This document shows positions 1 through 4,799 of a stretch of DNA of 6,010 nucleotides, piece by piece; the first letter of the stretch is position 1, and each line of letters begins with the position of its first letter. Below the pieces are notes generated by a model that was given only the letters and a program-made list of their open reading frames with translations, ran no database searches and was not told the origin of the DNA. The stretch comes from Verrucomicrobiia bacterium (lineage in GTDB: Bacteria; Verrucomicrobiota; Verrucomicrobiae; Limisphaerales; UBA11358), in the NCBI GenBank assembly GCA_030042375.1, contig JASHZU010000457.1:1-6010 (forward strand), read 5' to 3'. A program made the translations under genes and the position numbers.

Positions 1-3
1 GAT

Positions 4-40
4 GGCCTGTTAAAAAGGAGTTAAACTCCGTCCACGGGCC
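4..40. repeat. Imperfect inverted repeat with a perfect inner palindrome
   Basis: Bases 17-29 read GGAGTTAAACTCC, a perfect palindrome around a central A. Outside it, 4-10 (GGCCTGT) pairs with 34-40 (ACGGGCC), allowing one G-U pair, so the whole of 4-40 can fold as a two-part stem with an internal loop. Read on the - strand, the inner stem is followed directly by TTTTT (complement of 12-16), the form of a weak intrinsic terminator for a leftward transcript. Read on the + strand there is no T run after it. It could be a terminator, an operator or part of a leader; the sequence does not decide which. Confidence 0.4.
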
Positions 41-91
41 AACGCAAGCCGGAACTTCAATGTCATTGCTATCGCCATACTCCTTACTAAC

Positions 92-120
92 AATATTTTC
101 CGATAAAGGTCATTTATAAT
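92..120 (+). promoter_or_regulatory. Possible sigma-70-type promoter for the squalene synthase gene
   Basis: A consensus -10 hexamer TATAAT lies at 115-120 in an AT-rich stretch. No good -35 box is present at the usual spacing; the hexamer with a 17-bp spacer is AATATT at 92-97. If used, transcription would begin near 127 and leave a leader of roughly 70 nt before the ATG at 200. The remainder of 1-199 shows no long coding frame that I can support. This rests on the -10 match alone. Confidence 0.35.
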
Positions 121-199
121 TTGCCGCCATCTTTGGAATCGCTTTTATCCGTGTCCTTTCGCATTTATTCATGGTACGGTTTATGCGGCTTTTCTGACG

Positions 200-1228
200 A
201 TGACTGCTTCACAAAACGAATTGCTTCGCGCCACATCCCGGTCGTTTTATCTCACGCTGCGCGCCCTCCCGCGCGCCATTCGTCCCCAAATTGGCCTCGC
301 CTATCTTCTGGCCCGCACCGCCGATACGGTTGCGGATACGGAAATTGTTCCCCTGGCCCAGCGTCTAGACGCGCTGCAAAAACTTCGCGAACGCATTCTC
401 AATAAAAATTCCGCACCGTTAAATTTTTCCGAGCTTGCCGGACGACAAGGTTCGCCTGCGGAAAAGCTCCTGCTCGAAAAAGCCAACGACAGCGTGGATA
501 CGCTGCAACAATTTTCCGCAGACGACCAAAAAAGAATTCGCGATGTCCTGGCTATCATCACCGGCGGGCAGGAATTGGATTTGAAGCGCTTCGCGCCGCG
601 GGAATCCACTGTGGAAAATGCCATGCCCGAGCCGCAACCGATTATTGCTTTGGAAACAGCCCTTGAGTTGGACGATTACACTTATCGTGTGGCCGGCTGC
701 GTGGGCGAGTTTTGGACCAAAATCTGCCGCGCGCATCTCTTTCCGCAAGTGCGCCTGGACGAGCGGCAGTTGATGGTTGATGCCGTTCGCTTTGGCAAAG
801 GCCTCCAGCTTATCAACATCTTGCGCGACCTGCCGGCGGACCTAAAAAAAGGCCGCTGCTACCTGCCCCGGGAAAAACTGGAGCAGCACAAACTGCTGCC
901 CCAGACCATGCTTTCTCCGGCCAATGAACGGAATTTCCTGCCCCTTTTTCGCGAATATCTCGATAAGGCGGAAGCGCACCTGTACGCCGGCTGGGAATAT
1001 ACTAACATGCTGCCGTTCAAGCAGTTTCGCGTGCGCCTGGCCTGCGCCTGGCCTGTCTTAATCGGCATGGAAACCATTGAAAAACTGCGCACGGCCAGTA
1101 TCATCGAATTGCAGCATTCCGTTAAAATCAGCCGCAGCGAAGTGCGCGGCATTATTATCCGTACCATTTTAGCTTGCCCTTTTCGTGTTATCTGGAACAA
1201 TCTGTTGCCGCAAAAGCAGTTGCTTTGA
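200..1228 (+). CDS. Squalene synthase-like enzyme (squalene/phytoene synthase family)
   Basis: The 342-residue protein belongs to the trans-isoprenyl diphosphate synthases that join two prenyl diphosphates head to head. The family's two Mg-diphosphate binding motifs are present: DTVAD (D42, D46) after the SRSFYL segment at 13-18, and NILRDLPAD (D210, D214) followed by RCYLP at 219-223. The YRVAGCVGEF segment (about 163-172) also matches the family core. The NILRD...CYLP block, the length (HpnC, HpnD and CrtB are usually nearer 280-300 residues) and the VKISRSEV stretch at 308-315 favour a one-protein squalene synthase, making squalene from farnesyl diphosphate via presqualene diphosphate with NADPH, over phytoene synthase. 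A hydrophobic segment near the C terminus (about 317-332) may hold it at the membrane. The ATG at 200 is the first in frame; it has no obvious ribosome binding site. No HpnC, HpnD or HpnE gene is visible nearby. Phytoene or dehydrosqualene synthase remains possible; the family call is secure. Confidence 0.9.
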   Translation: MTASQNELLRATSRSFYLTLRALPRAIRPQIGLAYLLARTADTVADTEIVPLAQRLDALQKLRERILNKNSAPLNFSELAGRQGSPAEKLLLEKANDSVDTLQQFSADDQKRIRDVLAIITGGQELDLKRFAPRESTVENAMPEPQPIIALETALELDDYTYRVAGCVGEFWTKICRAHLFPQVRLDERQLMVDAVRFGKGLQLINILRDLPADLKKGRCYLPREKLEQHKLLPQTMLSPANERNFLPLFREYLDKAEAHLYAGWEYTNMLPFKQFRVRLACAWPVLIGMETIEKLRTASIIELQHSVKISRSEVRGIIIRTILACPFRVIWNNLLPQKQLL

Positions 1229-1263
1229 ACCCGAATTTCGCGTAAAACTTTCCAGACACGTTT

Positions 1264-1992
1264 ATGCAGACCTTCAGAATCGTTTTAGCTGTTGCCGTTA
1301 CCTTGTGCGCCAGTTCTTTTCTCACCCGTGCCGATGATACAGCCGCTCAGGCTGCCGCCCGCGCCGCGCTCATGCAGGAAATGAATCAATTGAATAGCAC
1401 AACTACCAACCAGCCCGCGGTCACTCCGCCGCCCGCACCGGCTCCCGCTGCGCCCGCGCCTGCTGCGCCACCACCCGCGTCGGCGTCCCAATGGCCGACT
1501 CCCGTTGCACCTGTGCCTGCTGCGCCGCCCGCACCGGTTGCGACGCCGCCACCTGCGCCAACTGTTGCTGCGCCTGCACCGGCTCCCGCTGTGCCGCCTC
1601 CTGCACCGGTTGTTGTTGCACCCGCACCAGCTCCGGTTGCACCCGCACCCACGTCCCAATGGCCGAGTTCGACTCCGCAACCGCCACCGTCGCCCGAATT
1701 TTCGACCAACTTGGTTATGTCGTCGCCAATGACCAACACTATGGCCGGGATGTCCATGACCAACGCCAACACCGCGGTCACTCCGCCGCCGACAACTAAT
1801 GTCGCCATGACACCGCCTCCTGCGCTGCCGCCACCTCCGGCTGCTCCGGAAGCTCCCTTGCAAGCGCCGCCCGCGCCGATTACTGCCGCCCAGCAGGCCC
1901 AGCTTCAGCAATTGCTTTCCCAGTACATGGCCAACCAAATTACGGCGTCCCAATACCAGCAAGGGCGCGCGAAGATTCTTTCCGGCCAATAA
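1264..1992 (+). CDS. Exported Pro/Ala-rich protein with SHOCT-like C-terminal tail
   Basis: The function of this 242-residue protein is unknown. Residues 1-23 form a signal peptide (MQTFRIVLAVAVTL..., likely cleavage after TRA before DD). Residues 24-45 are a short Ala/Gln-rich helix-like stretch. Residues 51-206 are a low-complexity linker of Pro, Ala and Val with two SQWP motifs (75-78 and 131-134), two AVTPPP motifs (52-57 and 171-176) and a Met/Thr/Asn patch at 152-169. Residues 207-242 change in character: AAQQAQLQQLLSQYMANQIT followed by ASQYQQGRAKIL resembles the SHOCT pattern (two short helices split by an I-T turn, with a final K-I-L). A Pro/Ala linker of this kind usually spans distance in the periplasm or cell envelope, so a spacer or scaffold role is inferred. 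The gene starts 35 bp after the squalene synthase gene and may be co-transcribed with it. Its reading frame is supported by the signal peptide and by the ordered ends; the long open frames on the other strand are by-products of the repeats. Confidence 0.8.
   Translation: MQTFRIVLAVAVTLCASSFLTRADDTAAQAAARAALMQEMNQLNSTTTNQPAVTPPPAPAPAAPAPAAPPPASASQWPTPVAPVPAAPPAPVATPPPAPTVAAPAPAPAVPPPAPVVVAPAPAPVAPAPTSQWPSSTPQPPPSPEFSTNLVMSSPMTNTMAGMSMTNANTAVTPPPTTNVAMTPPPALPPPPAAPEAPLQAPPAPITAAQQAQLQQLLSQYMANQITASQYQQGRAKILSGQ
1416..1790 (+). repeat. Internal repeats in the Pro/Ala-coding stretch
   Basis: An 18-bp sequence CGCGGTCACTCCGCCGCC occurs at 1416-1433 and exactly again at 1773-1790, in the same reading frame (coding AVTPPP). 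A second repeat, TCCCAATGGCCGA, occurs near 1487 and near 1654 (coding SQWP). Between them lie many near-repeats of GCACCGGCTCCCGCTG type. The pattern suggests that the linker grew by internal duplication, which also makes this stretch liable to length change and assembly error. Confidence 0.6.
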
Positions 1993-2020
1993 TTCCGCAA
2001 GGGCAATTTGGCCGTTCGAT

Positions 2021-2040
2021 GCTCGGGGCTTTCCCTGAGC
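2021..2040 (+). terminator. Probable terminator hairpin after the Pro/Ala-rich gene
   Basis: Bases 2021-2028 (GCTCGGGG) pair with 2033-2040 (CCCTGAGC) in an 8-bp stem containing one G-U pair, around a CTTT loop. It lies 28 bp past the stop codon of the upstream gene and is followed by an imperfect T-rich tract (TTATGATTGAATTT). A second, smaller hairpin, GGGC-TTTT-GCCC, lies at 2055-2066, just before lysA. The tail is weak for an intrinsic terminator, so leaky termination or a leader structure for lysA are alternatives. Confidence 0.45.
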
Positions 2041-2082
2041 TTATGATTGAATTTGGGCTTTTGCCCGCTACACTCCCAATCC

Positions 2083-3384
2083 ATGCACGATTTCCGCTAT
2101 TCCGGAAAAAATTTATTTTGTGAAGACGTTTCCGTGGCCGCGCTCGCCGCGAAATTCGGCACGCCGCTCTACGTCTATTCCCAGCACACCCTGGCCGACC
2201 ATTTCCAAAAACTCGATCGGGCGCTCGCGCCGCTCGACCATTGGATTTGCTTCGCCATGAAAGCCAACTCCAATCTTTCCGTGCTGCGCACGCTCGCCAA
2301 CCTCGGCAGCGGCTTCGATGTCGTCAGCGCCGGCGAACTGCGGCGCGTCATTGCCGCGGGCGGCGACCCCCGGAAATGCGTCTTTGCCGGTGTCGCCAAA
2401 ACGGAGGCCGAAATTGAATTTGCCCTCCGGCAAAATGTTTATTCCTTCAACGTCGAAAGCGAACCGGAATTGCAGCGCATCAATAAAATCGCCGCTCGCC
2501 TGAAAAAAATCGCGCCCGTGGCCGTGCGCGTGAATCCAAACGTCGCCGCCAAAACGCACGCCAAAATCACTACCGGCACGTACGAAAACAAATTCGGCAT
2601 CGCCTTTGAACAAATCGAAGGCGTGTATGAACGCGCCAGCCGCCTGAAAAACCTGCGCTTGCGCGGCTTGCAAATGCACATCGGCTCGCAAATTACCGAA
2701 ACTGCGCCGTTCGAGCAGGCCGTCAGAAAGATTCTGCCGCTCGTTCGCCATCTCGCGGACCAATACGAACTGGAATTTTTAAGCATCGGCGGCGGCCTGG
2801 GCATTATTTACCAGCCGGCGCTGGCCAGCGGTTCGGAGGCCTGGTGGAAATCTCCTGCCGCCCGCAATATTTTGACCCCGGCCAAATACGCCGCGCGCCT
2901 CCTGCCGCTCCTGCAGCCGCTCGGCCTGAAAATCCTTATCGAACCTGGCCGCTTTATTTGCGGCAACGCCGGCATTTTGGTTACCCGCGTGGAATATCTC
3001 AAACGCACCGGCCATAAAAACTTCATCATTGTGGATGCTGCAATGAACGATCTTATCCGCCCTTCGTTTTACGACGCATATCACGAAATCGTTCCGCTCG
3101 CGCGCAAAAGCGCCGCGACCATTAAGGCCGACGTCGTCGGCGGCATTTGTGAGTCCGGCGATTACTTTGCCAAAGACCGCGTTCTGCCCAAAGCAGGGGA
3201 GGGCGATTATCTCGCGCTTTTGAGCGCGGGTGCCTATGGCTTTGTCATGGCCTCCAATTATAACACGCGCCCGTTCGCCGCTGAAATTCTCGTCCATGGA
3301 AAAAATTACGCCGTTGTGCGCGAACGCCAGTCCATCGCTGAAACTTGGGCCGGGGAAAAAATTGCGCCCTGGCTTAAGCATTAA
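2083..3384 (+). CDS. lysA: Diaminopimelate decarboxylase
   Basis: This cytoplasmic PLP enzyme converts meso-diaminopimelate to L-lysine and CO2, the last step of lysine synthesis, drawing on the same intermediate that feeds peptidoglycan. The 433-residue chain has the fold-type III layout. An N-terminal barrel carries the PLP lysine in FAMKAN (K60), GFDVVSAGEL (78-86), HIGSQI (H199) and the phosphate-binding GGGLG (236-240). EPGRFICGNAG (287-297) leads into the C-terminal beta domain, which has the catalytic CESGD (C356, E357) and the substrate-binding AYGFVMASNYNTRP stretch (Y385). The residue before ICESGD is Gly (VVGGICESGD) where VVGP is common; this is a mild variation. The ATG at 2083 is chosen because homologues begin close to the MHDFRY sequence; an in-frame TTG at 2047 would add 12 residues with no family similarity. 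No clear ribosome binding site precedes it. The neighbours have no evident link with lysine synthesis. The identification is secure. Confidence 0.97.
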   Translation: MHDFRYSGKNLFCEDVSVAALAAKFGTPLYVYSQHTLADHFQKLDRALAPLDHWICFAMKANSNLSVLRTLANLGSGFDVVSAGELRRVIAAGGDPRKCVFAGVAKTEAEIEFALRQNVYSFNVESEPELQRINKIAARLKKIAPVAVRVNPNVAAKTHAKITTGTYENKFGIAFEQIEGVYERASRLKNLRLRGLQMHIGSQITETAPFEQAVRKILPLVRHLADQYELEFLSIGGGLGIIYQPALASGSEAWWKSPAARNILTPAKYAARLLPLLQPLGLKILIEPGRFICGNAGILVTRVEYLKRTGHKNFIIVDAAMNDLIRPSFYDAYHEIVPLARKSAATIKADVVGGICESGDYFAKDRVLPKAGEGDYLALLSAGAYGFVMASNYNTRPFAAEILVHGKNYAVVRERQSIAETWAGEKIAPWLKH

Positions 3385-3421
3385 TCTTGAACACGTTTCA
3401 ATTTATCGAATCCAATCCCGC

Positions 3422-4534
3422 ATGAAGCCCATTTGCCTTGTTTCGTCCATTCTGGTTGCCCTGGCGGCTTTTCAACTTTCCGCTGCCGCCCAATCGGCCC
3501 ATCCCCGGCCGCGCCGGCCCAACATTATTCTGATAGTGGCTGACAATCTTGCCGCCAGCGATTTGAGCTGCTACGGCCAATCGCAATTTCAAACGCCCAA
3601 CCTCGATAAGCTCGCTGCCGATGGCATTCGTTTCACCCGTTATTCTGCCGGTGCTCCCGCGACGTCCCCCGCGCGCGCTGCCCTGCTGACCGGTAAAACC
3701 GCCAATTTTGCCGCCGAGGACGCCACGCTTGGTGCCGGTGATGTTACCATCGCCCAGCTTCTCAAAGATTCCGGTTATTATACTTCCGTGATTGGAGAGT
3801 GGGACCTGGGCGATAAAGATTCCAGCGGCGCACCATGGCTGAAAGGTTTCGATGAATTTGCCGGTTATTTTGCTCCCGCTGACGCGGCCAATGCTTATGC
3901 CGATTACATCTGGCGTTACGAATCCGATCCCTCCCGCAGCGATGACCAGCCCCATAACGGTTCTGAAATGGTTTACGCCAATACTGGCGGGAAGATGGCT
4001 CAATACATTCCTGATTGGCTTTTCACCTTGTCAATTAACTTTACCAGAATCCACATACCCAATCGATTAAATCATCACCAGCCTTTTTTCCTCCTGCTCA
4101 GTTGCCCCATTCCGGGCAACGGCAATCGTGTTGTGCCCACCGACGCGCCCTACTCCGATGAACCCTGGCCGCCGGCGGAAAGAAATCGCGCTGCCATGAT
4201 TGCGCGCCTGGACAACGGCATCGGCTCACTCCTCCGGCAATTGGATAAAACCGGCGAGGCCACCAACACCGTGGTTTTCTTCACGAGCGACACCGTCCCG
4301 CAAAAAGCCGGCGGCATTGACCCGAAATTTTTTGGCGAAGAGACCGCCACCAACCTTTATATCCCCCTGATTGTGCGTTGGCCCGGCAGAATTTCCGCCG
4401 GGCGCGTGAGCGATATGGAGAGTTCCGCGTGCGACTTTTTGCCCACCGCCGCTGAAATCGGCCTCGTCACGCCGCCCGGCAATATTGACGGCACCACGCT
4501 CTTCCCGGCGATGTTCGGGCAACCTTCAAAGTAA
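3422..4534 (+). CDS. Secreted sulfatase-fold protein, probable pseudoenzyme
   Basis: The 370-residue product has a signal peptide (MKPICLVSSILVALAAFQLS, likely cut after AAA near residue 23) and then the sulfatase N-terminal pattern: RRPNIILIVADN (31-42), CYGQSQFQTPNLDKLAADGI (50-69), ARAALLTGK (84-92), PFFLLLS (221-227), VVFFTSD (284-290) and IPLIVRWPG (314-322). The fold is therefore recognisable, but the active site is not. The formylglycine residue of the C/S-x-P-x-R signature is Thr81 (TSPAR). The Asp-Asp metal pair is Asp41-Asn42. GKWHLG has become GEWDLG (Glu126, Asp128). The usual Pro-His after the PFFL strand is Pro231-Gly232. The SDNG metal motif is SDTV (Asp290, Thr291), and the EGG before the VPLIVRWPG strand is ATN. 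The chain stops right after IDGTTLFPAMFG, so the C-terminal subdomain of typical 450-500-residue sulfatases is missing. The frame is intact, suggesting that a binding or structural role was kept. The ATG at 3422 gives the signal peptide; longer in-frame starts overlap lysA. A switch to a Thr nucleophile, as in other alkaline-phosphatase superfamily members, is conceivable but unlikely without the metal ligands. Confidence 0.85.
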   Translation: MKPICLVSSILVALAAFQLSAAAQSAHPRPRRPNIILIVADNLAASDLSCYGQSQFQTPNLDKLAADGIRFTRYSAGAPATSPARAALLTGKTANFAAEDATLGAGDVTIAQLLKDSGYYTSVIGEWDLGDKDSSGAPWLKGFDEFAGYFAPADAANAYADYIWRYESDPSRSDDQPHNGSEMVYANTGGKMAQYIPDWLFTLSINFTRIHIPNRLNHHQPFFLLLSCPIPGNGNRVVPTDAPYSDEPWPPAERNRAAMIARLDNGIGSLLRQLDKTGEATNTVVFFTSDTVPQKAGGIDPKFFGEETATNLYIPLIVRWPGRISAGRVSDMESSACDFLPTAAEIGLVTPPGNIDGTTLFPAMFGQPSK

Positions 4535-4559
4535 GGCTGCGGCCCTGCAATTAAGGAAA

Positions 4560-4709
4560 CTAGCGCGTCGGTATCGGCGCGCTGAAATTCCGTTCCTGTT
4601 GGACCTTAAAGGTGATGATCACCATCCACACAATCGCCGCCACAAAAAATAAGATTACCGCGGCCAGCACATAGCGCGGCCATTTGTACGAGGGCTTTTC
4701 GTCAGCCAT
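4560..4709 (-). CDS. Small single-pass membrane protein, 49 residues
   Basis: This reverse-strand frame begins with ATG at 4709-4707 and ends with TAG at 4562-4560. The product begins MADEKPSYKWPRY, followed by a hydrophobic helix VLAAVILFFVAAIVWMVIIT (about 14-33) and a polar tail FKVQQERNFSAPIPTR. A short charged N terminus ending in KWPR, one membrane helix and a Gln/Arg/Pro tail make a coherent small membrane protein. Its 150 nt fall below common length cut-offs. Its end lies 25 bp from the end of the sulfatase-like gene (convergent), and its start lies 90 bp from the divergent exporter gene. AAAGG lies almost against the start codon, too close for a normal ribosome binding site. I do not recognise the family with certainty and assign no function. 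Confidence 0.65.
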   Translation of the reverse strand: MADEKPSYKWPRYVLAAVILFFVAAIVWMVIITFKVQQERNFSAPIPTR

Positions 4710-4799
4710 GCCTTTATTTTATCTTTCGCGACCCGTGCTGAAAACTGAATTTATGTTAATCTTGAAACTTCTCTCCCAAAGCCCGAATCTATCGCTCAC
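4710..4799. promoter_or_regulatory. Divergent intergenic region, promoters not resolved
   Basis: These 90 bp separate the start of the small membrane protein gene (leftward) from the start of the MFS exporter gene (rightward), so both promoters should lie here or inside the flanking genes. AT-rich blocks at 4711-4723 and 4739-4769 are the natural places. On the - strand, TAAAAT about 10 bp before the start codon has a poor -35 partner (TTTTCA) at 17 bp and would give a nearly leaderless transcript. On the + strand I find only weak -10-like matches around 4752-4760. No clear operator palindrome is seen. Confidence 0.3.

Noticed and set aside
121..405. 94-residue + strand frame starting with TTG and overlapping the squalene synthase gene
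   Set aside because: It overlaps the confirmed enzyme frame by over 200 bases, with low-complexity Arg/Pro/Ser content and no domain.
1285..1989. Long - strand frame of 234 residues, Arg/Gly-rich, opposite the Pro/Ala gene
   Set aside because: It is the complement of a repetitive GC-rich coding stretch. The + strand frame has a signal peptide and an ordered C-terminal tail; the - strand product is featureless Arg/Gly/Ser sequence.
2047..2082. Upstream TTG start for lysA adding 12 residues
   Set aside because: The added residues do not resemble the family N terminus, while the ATG at 2083 gives the expected beginning.
2043..2123. 26-codon ATG frame overlapping the lysA start as a possible leader peptide
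   Set aside because: It has no ribosome site, no run of Lys codons typical of attenuation, and overlaps lysA in another frame; likely chance.
2113..3381. Two - strand frames of 216 and 200 residues opposite lysA
   Set aside because: lysA on the + strand has all family motifs over the same bases; the reverse frames are by-products of codon bias and resemble nothing recognised.
3387..3401. TTGAA-TTCAA inverted repeat between lysA and the sulfatase-like gene
   Set aside because: Five-base AT-rich arms are too weak to support an operator or terminator.
3230..3421. Upstream in-frame ATG that would extend the sulfatase-like protein by 64 residues
   Set aside because: The extension lies within lysA coding sequence and would bury the signal peptide that begins at 3422.
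3398..4003. - strand frame of 201 residues opposite the sulfatase-like gene
   Set aside because: The + strand carries recognisable sulfatase segments throughout; the reverse frame is a shadow.
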